Shown here in pieces: positions 7,203 to 14,525 of a DNA stretch of 41,065 bases. The stretch is from NCBI GenBank assembly GCA_934436245.1, contig CAKSAM010000024.1, positions 1-41,065 on the forward strand. Reading direction: 5' to 3'. The position numbers and the translations under genes were made by a program. Every line of letters begins with the position of its first letter. Position 1 is the stretch's first letter. The stretch is from an uncultured Acetatifactor sp. (GTDB lineage Bacteria > Bacillota > Clostridia > Lachnospirales > Lachnospiraceae). The notes beneath the pieces were generated by a model, which was not told the origin of the DNA, searched no databases, and was given only the letters and a program-made list of their open reading frames with translations.

Positions 7203-9185
7203 TTGAAGAAAAAAATATTTGTCATTTTGGCAGCCATGCTGTTATGTGTCATCTGCAGTGCCTGTGGAAAGCTTGCGGAAACAGAAGGAACAACTGTGGA
7301 AAAATATAAGGAGTATAGCGGCTACGGATGCTATGATCAGAACAGGCAGCTGAAATATTACCTGGAAATGGGAGAAAGCATGCGGCTGCATTGTTTTTTC
7401 CAGTCGGGAAGCCCAGAGTATGAAGAGGTGGTTTATACATTGCAGCTACCGCAGGAAACTGCGAAGGGGGAATTGGCGATCGGGCAGATCGTGGATGAAA
7501 ACGGTCACGATCTGTCAGATGATTTTTCCCTGTTAAAGTTTATTTTTGAACCTGCACAGGTGTTGATGCAGGTGGAGCGGAAAGAAGCGCAGATGGCGGG
7601 CGGAGAATCGGATAATATAACGACCGGAGAATATATACTGGTTCCGATCCGGGAACTGCAGGACAAGGAACAGACCGTGCAGACAGCGGCCATGGAAGGC
7701 GGAGAATTGCTGGCAATGGCAAGAGCAGCCTATGAAAAAGAAACCGGATTCCTTGCGCCGGAAGCCGAATGCGTGGACAATGGGGACGGAACGTATACCA
7801 TTCACTTATATGAGATCGTGCAGGGAGAGGACGACTGGCACACTGCCACTTCCTGCTGGTACACAGTAAATGCTTTCGGAGAGGGAACGGATGATGTGAT
7901 GGAAAGCCAGATACAATTACCGGGACTTTCTGTGGCAGAAGTTGCAAACTATATTCCGACACCGGTAAAACTTACCTATTCCCAGGAGGGAGAGGCGGCA
8001 AATGAATGGAAGATCACGGATGCCGCTATCATACAGAAGTGTCTGGAGGCACTGCAGCAGATCACCGTAGGGGCGCAGGCGGACAGCCGTGCTGCGGATG
8101 CGGGAGAAACCTTTTGTTTTGCACTGGCGGACGGAAGTACCTGGACGGTCCGTTTTGAAGCAGGCAGGCTGTTAAAAGGTAATGTAGCCTACGAAACAGA
8201 AGGATACCGGGAATTGCATAACATTGTGGCAGATTACGCAGCGGGAACAAAACCGGTGACGGAAGCACAGGATTTCACGATTACCCCGCTTTATTCCGGA
8301 TTGGAACTGGAATCCTATGTATGTGATGATTTTTCCATGGAAATTCCACAGGGCTGGATCGTGGAAAGTACCCAGACCATTGCGGGAATGCAGCATGCCA
8401 TCCATGTGTATGATCCGACATGCCCAGTGAATCAGATGTTGTTTATCCTGAAGGCGGAGCCCTTATATATGGATGAAACCCTGCAATATCTATTTTCCAC
8501 CTATGGAGAGGAATGGGGATTATTTCCGATTCTGAATGATGTGTCCACCGTGGGATTTTTCAATGTATTCTCACAATATGCCGATGCCATAGAGACACAG
8601 CCTGCCTACAGCACCATTGATCTGCCGAGGATACAGGAGGTGTCGCCCATGGAAGGCTACGGACAGGGGGACAGTCTGGTGTATGCGGATTTCTGGCAGA
8701 ACGGTACAGAGGGAGAGGGAATGTTTTCCGTTGATCTGGAGCCATTCAGCAATCCCACGATGGGAACCGGGTACTATATGGCATATAATGTGATCGCTAT
8801 GACGGCAAGAAAGGATACTTTCCAGAACTGGGAGGAGATCCTGACCAAAAGTCTGAGTAGTCTGGACTATTCCCAGAACTTTGTGAATTACGCCATGGGG
8901 CAGAGCAACCAGCAGGTGGCGACTTCAAACCAGCTTAGTCAGGCGGCATCGGAGATGTCGGACAGCATCATGTCCTCCTGGGAGAACCGGAATAAGAGTG
9001 AAGACATTATGAGGCAGAAACAGAGTGATGCGACTTTTGGGGTTGAAAGAGTGATGGATACGGAGACCGGAGAAATTTATCAGACGGAAAACGGGTTTAC
9101 CGACTGGTATGACGGAGAACGGTACCGACCGATTACAGAGGACCAATATACCGAAGCAGTCAAGGGAGAGTTCTCCTGGAAATAA
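7203..9185 (+). CDS. Secreted lipoprotein with IPxGW domain, 660 aa
   Basis: TTG start at 7203, with GGAGG 8 bases upstream. The signal peptide ends in a lipobox, ICSAC, with Cys21 as the lipid-bearing residue, so it sits on the outer face of the membrane. Residues about 30-340 are an unrecognised region with several beta-rich segments (for example NGDGTYTIHLYEI). From about 375 an IPQGW domain begins, followed by a Gln/Ser-rich helix (about 575-605) and a tail with SDATFGVERVMDTETGEIY (from about 608) and DWYDGERYRPI. This second half parallels the divergent cytoplasmic zinc-ribbon protein. A terminator follows at 9205-9248. No catalytic motif is visible; function unknown, possibly sensing or envelope maintenance (inference from context with the amidase). 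Confidence 0.75.
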   Translation: MKKKIFVILAAMLLCVICSACGKLAETEGTTVEKYKEYSGYGCYDQNRQLKYYLEMGESMRLHCFFQSGSPEYEEVVYTLQLPQETAKGELAIGQIVDENGHDLSDDFSLLKFIFEPAQVLMQVERKEAQMAGGESDNITTGEYILVPIRELQDKEQTVQTAAMEGGELLAMARAAYEKETGFLAPEAECVDNGDGTYTIHLYEIVQGEDDWHTATSCWYTVNAFGEGTDDVMESQIQLPGLSVAEVANYIPTPVKLTYSQEGEAANEWKITDAAIIQKCLEALQQITVGAQADSRAADAGETFCFALADGSTWTVRFEAGRLLKGNVAYETEGYRELHNIVADYAAGTKPVTEAQDFTITPLYSGLELESYVCDDFSMEIPQGWIVESTQTIAGMQHAIHVYDPTCPVNQMLFILKAEPLYMDETLQYLFSTYGEEWGLFPILNDVSTVGFFNVFSQYADAIETQPAYSTIDLPRIQEVSPMEGYGQGDSLVYADFWQNGTEGEGMFSVDLEPFSNPTMGTGYYMAYNVIAMTARKDTFQNWEEILTKSLSSLDYSQNFVNYAMGQSNQQVATSNQLSQAASEMSDSIMSSWENRNKSEDIMRQKQSDATFGVERVMDTETGEIYQTENGFTDWYDGERYRPITEDQYTEAVKGEFSWK

Positions 9186-9204
9186 AGATATCTAAATAGA
9201 GAAA

Positions 9205-9248
9205 TTCCCGCATATCATGAACCAAGAAGATATGTGGGAGTTTTTTTT
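9205..9248 (+). terminator. Terminator overlapping the next gene's ribosome site
   Basis: A 12-bp stem pairs 9205-9216 with 9229-9240, with two G-T pairs, then T8 at 9241-9248. The 3' arm contains GGGAG, the only ribosome site for the ATG at 9249. Readthrough from the lipoprotein gene would be stopped, and any full-length RNA would have its ribosome site paired. Confidence 0.8.
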
Positions 9249-9791
9249 ATGCCATTGATCGTTTTGGATGCAGGCCACGGTGGAGCAAACCCGGGAGCTA
9301 CATATAACGGAAGAAAAGAAAGCGAGGATGCGCTGGCACTGACACTGGCGGTGGGAAGGATCTTAGAGGAAAACGGAGTGGATGTGTATTATACCCGGAC
9401 CACGGATATTTACGAATCTCCTTATCAGAAAGCGCAGGAAGGGAATGAAGTGGGGGGCGATTATTTTGTCTCGATCCACCGCAATTCCAGTCCTTATCCC
9501 AATCAGTACAGCGGTGTGGAGAGTCTGGTCTATAACCGTTATGGGACGGCCGCTCGGATGGCGTACAATATCAATGCCAGGCTGGAGCAGGTGGGCTTCG
9601 TGAACCTGGGGGTGAATGAGCGGCCGAATCTGGTGGTACTGAACAGCACCAATATGCCGGCGGTACTGGTGGAAGTGGGATTTATCAATACGGATGCGGA
9701 CAATGAACTCTTCGACAGCCGGTTTGATGACATCGCCCGGGCCATTGCCGAGGGGATTCTGGAGAGTGTTCAGCCCACACTACATTCATAA
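9249..9791 (+). CDS. N-acetylmuramoyl-L-alanine amidase (Amidase_3)
   Basis: A zinc amidase that cuts the bond between N-acetylmuramic acid and the stem peptide. Residues 1-180 are a bare Amidase_3 domain: DAGHGG near the N-terminus (zinc His), a Glu in the GRKESED segment (zinc Glu), SIHRNS (second zinc His) and VEVGFI with the catalytic Glu. I prefer ATG 9249 to the GTG at 9234 because GGGAG stands 9 bases upstream of it and the 9234 start would sit inside the terminator stem. There is no signal peptide and no cell-wall binding domain, so it is either a cytosolic enzyme, a lysis protein freed by other means, or exported by an unusual route; prophage endolysins look similar but no phage genes surround it. 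Confidence 0.88.
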   Translation: MPLIVLDAGHGGANPGATYNGRKESEDALALTLAVGRILEENGVDVYYTRTTDIYESPYQKAQEGNEVGGDYFVSIHRNSSPYPNQYSGVESLVYNRYGTAARMAYNINARLEQVGFVNLGVNERPNLVVLNSTNMPAVLVEVGFINTDADNELFDSRFDDIARAIAEGILESVQPTLHS

Positions 9792-9834
9792 AAGCGTCTG
9801 CTGCGCAGCCGGCGCCGCTTTGGCGGCTCACCTT

Positions 9835-9877
9835 TTTACCTAAATCTTACAAATAAATTACCGCACTGTGATATTAT
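9835..9877 (+). promoter_or_regulatory. Pho box promoter of pstS
   Basis: Three boxes in exact 11-base steps: TTTACC (9835), CTTACA (9846) and ATTACC (9857), each separated by 5 bases, then TATTAT (9872-9877) as -10. Direct repeats of TTNACA spaced by 5 are the known PhoP (PhoB-type) sites of Gram-positive phosphate genes. The regulator is probably the PhoB-type protein at 16404 (inference). Confidence 0.75.
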
Positions 9878-9950
9878 GTGAATTTCCTCCATGTTAGTAT
9901 TTGTTTGTAATCAAGAGAAAGAAAAAACAAAAACATGGAGGAACATTATT

Positions 9951-10883
9951 ATGAGAGTAAGACACAGTAAAGGATTGGCTCTGGTAGGAGCATGCATATT
10001 ATTTGCAATGAGCCTGGCAGCATGCGGCAACAGTGACACCGCAGCAAATGCAGGAAGCACAGCAGCTACTTCTACAGAAGCAGGCAGTGTGGCAGAAAGC
10101 ACTGTAGCAGAGAGCAGCGTAGCAGCCACCGAGGCTGCAACAGATCTCTCCGGCAGCATTTCCATGGTAGGAAGTACTTCTATGGAGAAGCTGGCTAACG
10201 CACTAAGCGAAGCTTTCATGGAGAAATATCCGGATGTCACCGTAACCGCTGAGTTCGTAGGATCCGGCGCAGGCATCGAAGCTGTAACCAATGGAACCGC
10301 AGATATCGGTAACTCTTCCAGAAGCTTAAAGGATGAGGAAAAGGCAGCAGGCGTGGTAGAGAACGTAGTAGCGATCGACGGTATTGCTGTATGCGTAGAT
10401 TCCGCTAATGAAGTAGCAGATCTGACCAAAGAGCAGCTGACCAACATCTACAATGGCACAGTTACCAACTGGAAAGAAGTCGGCGGTGCAGATGAGCCTA
10501 TCATCGTGATCGGCCGTGAGGCAGGTTCCGGCACCAGAGGAGCTTTTGAAGAGCTGGTTGACCTGAAGGATGCCTGCAAATATGCAAACGAGTTGGACAG
10601 CACCGGTGCTGTGATCGCTAAAGTAGCATCTACTCCCGGCGCCATTGGATATGCTTCCCTGGATGCTCTGGATGACAGCGTGAAGGCACTTTCCCTGGAA
10701 GGTGTAGAAGCTACCGCAGAGAATATCAAGGCAGGCAACTACTTCTTAAGCAGACCTTTCGTAATGGCTACTAAGGGCGAGATTTCCGGACAGAGCGATC
10801 TGGTACAGGCATGGTTCGACTTTGTACTGGGTGACGAAGGACAGCAGGTTGCTTCCGAAGTTGGTCTGATCACTGTAAAGTAA
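9951..10883 (+). CDS. pstS: Phosphate ABC transporter substrate-binding lipoprotein
   Basis: The start is ATG 9951, 9 bases after GGAGG; the longer frame to 9891 runs through the promoter. The 310-aa product has a signal peptide with lipobox SLAAC (Cys25). After an Ala/Ser/Thr-rich linker (about 26-65) comes the PstS fold: SMVGSTSMEKL, the FVGSGAGIEAV phosphate loop, ADIGNSSR, and GREAGSGTRGAFEEL, all characteristic of phosphate binders. It captures phosphate outside the membrane and passes it to PstCA. First gene of pstSCAB-phoU and behind a Pho box, so it should be induced by phosphate starvation. Codon choice is more biased than in neighbouring genes, as expected for the most abundant part of the transporter. 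Confidence 0.97.
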   Translation: MRVRHSKGLALVGACILFAMSLAACGNSDTAANAGSTAATSTEAGSVAESTVAESSVAATEAATDLSGSISMVGSTSMEKLANALSEAFMEKYPDVTVTAEFVGSGAGIEAVTNGTADIGNSSRSLKDEEKAAGVVENVVAIDGIAVCVDSANEVADLTKEQLTNIYNGTVTNWKEVGGADEPIIVIGREAGSGTRGAFEELVDLKDACKYANELDSTGAVIAKVASTPGAIGYASLDALDDSVKALSLEGVEATAENIKAGNYFLSRPFVMATKGEISGQSDLVQAWFDFVLGDEGQQVASEVGLITVK

Positions 10884-10913
10884 TCTCCTTAAGACAGGAA
10901 AAGGAAAAAAGCG

Positions 10914-11852
10914 ATGAATAGTGGAACACACGCTTCCGTAATGGGAAACAGAAAAAACAAAGCGGTTGTGGAAACTGTGGCACAAATAGTCTTTACCATT
11001 TGTGCCTTCTTCGCCGTATTGGCGGTAGTCTCCATTACCTTATATATGATCATCAGCGGTACCCCTGCCATCTTAAAAGTCGGTCTGAAAGAAATCCTCT
11101 TCAGTACCGAATGGATGCCGACAGCGGCAGAACCGAAATTTGGTATTCTGTGGGTCATCCTGACCTCTATCGTCGGTACCACACTGGCAATCCTGATCGG
11201 TGTGCCCATCGGCGTACTGACTGCGGTATTTCTGGCAGAAGTGGCTCCGAAGCCTCTGGCAGCCGTTGTAAAGCCCGCAGTGGAACTGCTGGCAGGTATT
11301 CCTTCCGTTATTTACGGACTGTTGGGAATCTACTTATTGAATCCTCTCATGTATAAATTAGAAAGACTGATCTTCCAAGGATCAACGACCCACCAGTTCA
11401 CCGGTGGTGCAAACCTGTTGTCAGCCGTGATCGTACTGGCGATCATGATCCTGCCAACGGTGATCAATATCAGTGAGACCTCTATCCGTGCGGTTCCGGC
11501 AGGAATCAAATCTTCCTCACTGGCATTGGGAGCTTCCCATGTGCAGACCATTTTCCGGTCCATCCTTCCGGCAGCAAAATCGGGTATCGTGACCGCAATC
11601 GTGCTGGGCGTAGGACGTGCTATCGGAGAAGCCATGGCGATCACTCTGGTATCCGGCAGCAGCGTAAACATGCCGTTGCCTTTTAATTCGGTGCGATTCC
11701 TGACCACTGCTATCGTCAGTGAGATGGGATATTCCTCCGGATTGCACAGACAGGTATTGTTTACCATCGGACTGGTGCTGTTTGTATTCATTATGATCAT
11801 TAATGTAGTGCTGAATAAAATATTGAAAAAGGGGGCGGACGACAATGAATAA
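10914..11852 (+). CDS. pstC: Phosphate ABC transporter permease PstC
   Basis: A 312-aa inner-membrane permease with six predicted hydrophobic spans, the first at about 25-50. The BPD_transp_1 EAA-type loop lies near SSSLALGASHVQTIFRSILP and the PstC-like GRAIGEAMAITLVSG follows. Ribosome site AGGAAAAGG lies upstream, and the last 8 bases overlap pstA, so the two are translationally coupled. It pairs with PstA to form the channel. Confidence 0.96.
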   Translation: MNSGTHASVMGNRKNKAVVETVAQIVFTICAFFAVLAVVSITLYMIISGTPAILKVGLKEILFSTEWMPTAAEPKFGILWVILTSIVGTTLAILIGVPIGVLTAVFLAEVAPKPLAAVVKPAVELLAGIPSVIYGLLGIYLLNPLMYKLERLIFQGSTTHQFTGGANLLSAVIVLAIMILPTVINISETSIRAVPAGIKSSSLALGASHVQTIFRSILPAAKSGIVTAIVLGVGRAIGEAMAITLVSGSSVNMPLPFNSVRFLTTAIVSEMGYSSGLHRQVLFTIGLVLFVFIMIINVVLNKILKKGADDNE

Positions 11853-12732
11853 GGACACCTTATATGTAAAAAGAAAACGCCCCACGGATGTGCTTCTTCT
11901 GGCGGCAATCTACATTTCAGCGACGCTGGCAGTGGCACTGTTACTTGGAATCATTTTGTATGTGTTTGTAAAAGGTATCCGTACCGTGAACTGGGCTTTT
12001 CTGACTACTGTTACCAGTGCCAGAAAACAGACCACCGGTATTGCGGGAAACTTATTGAATACCCTGTACATTATCGTGATCACCCTGCTGGTTGCAACTC
12101 CCATCGGTGTGGGAAGTGCGATCTATCTGAATGAATATGCAAAGCCCGGCAGACTGGTCTCTATCATTGAATTTACCACAGAGACCCTGTCCGGTATTCC
12201 TTCCATTATTTTCGGTCTGTTCGGTATGATCTTTTTTGGGGAGACATTGGGATTCGGCTATTCGCTGCTCACCGGTTCTTTTACCCTGACCCTGATGGTA
12301 CTGCCGCTGATCACCAGAAATACGCAGGAGGCATTGCGTACTGTGCCGGACAGTTATCGTACCGGTGCCCTGGGAATGGGATCTACGAAATGGCATATGA
12401 TCCGGACAATTCTGTTGCCGTCTTCCATGCCCGGTATCGTCACCGGTATCATTCTGGCATTGGGACGTATCGTGGGAGAATCCGCAGCACTGTTGTTCAC
12501 TGCAGGAAGTGACTATAAGCTGCCGAAGTTCACCGGCGCATTTGGGGACAATCTGGCAAAGCTCGGACACAAGGCATTGGAGTCTGGCGGTACCCTGACC
12601 ATTGAATTGTATTTACAGATGCAGAAGGGACAGTATGACAACGCCTTCGGCATCGGCTGCGTTCTCATTATTATCGTATTGATCCTGAACCTGTTGACGA
12701 AGCTTGCAGCCAATAAGTTAAGACGCGAGTAG
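11845..12732 (+). CDS. pstA: Phosphate ABC transporter permease PstA
   Basis: A 295-aa permease with six membrane spans, starting at about 17-40. Family marks include GIVTGIILALGRIVGESAAL and the EAA-like loop with TGALGMGSTKWHMIRTILLP. Its ATG lies inside the end of pstC (8-base overlap), preceded by AGGGGGCGG. Length is normal for PstA. Confidence 0.96.
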   Translation: MNKDTLYVKRKRPTDVLLLAAIYISATLAVALLLGIILYVFVKGIRTVNWAFLTTVTSARKQTTGIAGNLLNTLYIIVITLLVATPIGVGSAIYLNEYAKPGRLVSIIEFTTETLSGIPSIIFGLFGMIFFGETLGFGYSLLTGSFTLTLMVLPLITRNTQEALRTVPDSYRTGALGMGSTKWHMIRTILLPSSMPGIVTGIILALGRIVGESAALLFTAGSDYKLPKFTGAFGDNLAKLGHKALESGGTLTIELYLQMQKGQYDNAFGIGCVLIIIVLILNLLTKLAANKLRRE

Positions 12733-12774
12733 TCTGTGAGAACACGAGAACCATACTATGAAGGAGAAACACCT

Positions 12775-13533
12775 ATGGCTAACAGTAAAATATCTGTGGA
12801 AAGCTTAAATCTCCATTACGGAGAGAACCACGCACTGAAAAATGTAAATATGGAAATTGCAGACCATGCCATTACTGCATTTATCGGCCCCAGCGGCTGT
12901 GGAAAGTCCACTTTTCTGCGCTGCCTGAACCGGATGAATGATCTTGTGGATGGTTGTAAAGTAGAGGGAAAAGTCATCCTGGACGGAGAGGACATTTATG
13001 ATAAGCGGGTGGATACCACACTGCTTCGTAAAAAAGTCGGCATGGTATTCCAGCAGCCCAATCCTTTTCCCATGTCTATCTATGACAATATCGCCTATGG
13101 TCCAAGACTGCATGGCATCAAGAATAAAAAGGAACTGGATGAGATCGTGGAGCGTTCCCTGCAGGGTGCCGCTATCTTCGAAGAAGTAAAGGACCGCTTG
13201 CACAAATCCGCACTGGGTCTGTCCGGCGGACAGCAGCAGAGACTGTGTATTGCCAGAGCGCTGGCAGTATCTCCAGAGGTCCTTCTGATGGATGAGCCGA
13301 CGTCCGCACTGGATCCAATCTCCACATTGAAGATTGAGGAACTGATGGAGACCCTGAAGAAACAGTATACGGTAGTCATCGTAACCCACAATATGCAGCA
13401 GGCAGCCCGTGTGTCGGATGATACCGCATTTTTCCTGGTAGGAGAAGTGGTCGAGAAGAATGCAACCTCCGAGATCTTTGCAAGACCCCAGGATAAACGG
13501 ACAGAAGACTACATCACCGGACGGTTTGGTTGA
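12775..13533 (+). CDS. pstB: Phosphate ABC transporter ATP-binding protein
   Basis: ATG 12775 is chosen because it follows AAGGAG by 7 bases and gives the usual 252-aa PstB; the in-frame upstream start at 12736 has no ribosome site. Motifs in order: Walker [10 protein letters not shown] (38-46), Q-loop [12 protein letters not shown], signature [15 protein letters not shown], Walker [14 protein letters not shown], and switch His in IVTHNMQQA. It powers phosphate import through PstCA at the inner face of the membrane. Confidence 0.97.
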   Translation: MANSKISVESLNLHYGENHALKNVNMEIADHAITAFIGPSGCGKSTFLRCLNRMNDLVDGCKVEGKVILDGEDIYDKRVDTTLLRKKVGMVFQQPNPFPMSIYDNIAYGPRLHGIKNKKELDEIVERSLQGAAIFEEVKDRLHKSALGLSGGQQQRLCIARALAVSPEVLLMDEPTSALDPISTLKIEELMETLKKQYTVVIVTHNMQQAARVSDDTAFFLVGEVVEKNATSEIFARPQDKRTEDYITGRFG

Positions 13534-13563
13534 TTTTGAATGAAAAGATAGGAGGAATGGGAG

Positions 13564-14229
13564 ATGTCACCCAGAGTATTATTTGAGCAGGATCTTGAGA
13601 CTTTGAAAAACAAAGTATCGGAGATGGGAGAACATGCGGAGATCAGTTATGACCATATGTTATATGGAATCCGGGAGAACAAAGAGGATATTTTGAAGAC
13701 GCTGTTAGACACGGATCATACTATGGTGGATATGCAGCGCAGCATCGAAGCTATGTGCTTAAGTCTGTTGACCAGACAACAGCCGGTGGCAAGGGATATG
13801 CGGCTGGTGAGTGCGGCACTGAAGGTTGTAACAGACATTGAGCGGATCGGCGATCATGTGGCGGATATGGTGGAACTGTATCTGCGGATGGGGAATATAA
13901 ATTCTGAAGGAAAACAGGAAAAGCTGCTTCTGAAAATGATGGAAGAGGCAAAGGATATGATCCATAATTCCGTGGAGGCTTTCGTGGAGGGAGATGAAGC
14001 GAATGCTGCAAAAGTCGTGGAGCATGATGATGTGGTGGATGATCTCTTTAATGACATGAAGGCAGAAATGATGCAGGCTATCCGGGAACAGAATCTGGAT
14101 GCCGACCGCGTGGTGGATTATCTGATGATGGCAAAGTACCTGGAAAAGGTAGGAGACCATGCAGTAAACATTGCCCAGTGGGCGATCTTCCGTATGACCG
14201 GAGATATGGAAGGGGTAAAATTATATTAG
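13564..14229 (+). CDS. phoU: Phosphate signalling protein PhoU
   Basis: A 221-aa all-helical protein made of two PhoU repeats, each with an ERIGDHV-type or EKVGDHAVNIA-type metal-binding helix end (about 95-105 and 195-205). PhoU links the Pst transporter to the PhoR kinase and restrains it when phosphate is ample. The ribosome site AGGAGG lies 9 bases before ATG. Last gene of the pst operon; no classical terminator follows, but a strongly paired repeat element begins at 14236. Confidence 0.95.
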   Translation: MSPRVLFEQDLETLKNKVSEMGEHAEISYDHMLYGIRENKEDILKTLLDTDHTMVDMQRSIEAMCLSLLTRQQPVARDMRLVSAALKVVTDIERIGDHVADMVELYLRMGNINSEGKQEKLLLKMMEEAKDMIHNSVEAFVEGDEANAAKVVEHDDVVDDLFNDMKAEMMQAIREQNLDADRVVDYLMMAKYLEKVGDHAVNIAQWAIFRMTGDMEGVKLY

Positions 14230-14235
14230 AATCCC

Positions 14236-14415
14236 GGCAACGATGCAGAGCCCCAGTCCTGCAACTATGCAGAGCCCCAATTCGCAAAATCGCCTCTGCG
14301 AGGCTTTCCTTTTGCTCATTGAGGCTTGCTCGCCAAAGAACTATTGTCATATGCTCTTACAGATGCCAGCATCTGACGAGCATAGAGCAATAGTTCATGG
14401 CTCTGCATAGTTGCA
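14236..14415. repeat. Inverted-repeat element, TIR family copy 1
   Basis: An element of about 156 bases (14260-14415) bounded by a perfect 17-base inverted repeat, TGCAACTATGCAGAGCC at the left and its complement at 14399-14415. Inside, a second pair of arms (AACTATTG near 14338 with CAATAGTT near 14387) encloses ATATGCTC/GAGCATAG and CAGATGC/GCATCTG arms, giving a long branched hairpin. A 24-base tandem partial duplication of the left end precedes it (14236-14259). No reading frame is present. It sits between phoU and the Pho box promoter of the cotransporter. Confidence 0.75.
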
Positions 14416-14417
14416 AC

Positions 14418-14456
14418 TTTACATAAATTTTACATTCGCTGGTAACACATTTTACA
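14418..14456 (+). promoter_or_regulatory. Pho box cluster of the Na/Pi cotransporter gene
   Basis: TTTACA at 14418, 14429 and 14451, that is 11 and then 22 bases apart, so three of four positions of an 11-base-period array are filled perfectly. This is the strongest Pho box in the window and predicts control by the PhoB-type regulator at 16404. Confidence 0.8.
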
Positions 14457-14525
14457 TAAGCAAGATAAAGTGTAGATAGAAACCGAAAATGTAAAGTATG
14501 TTATGTAAAATGAGAGGATTAGAGT

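Noticed and set aside
9234..9791. GTG start at 9234 for the amidase
   Set aside because: It would start inside the terminator stem and include the ribosome site in the coding sequence; ATG 9249 is better placed.
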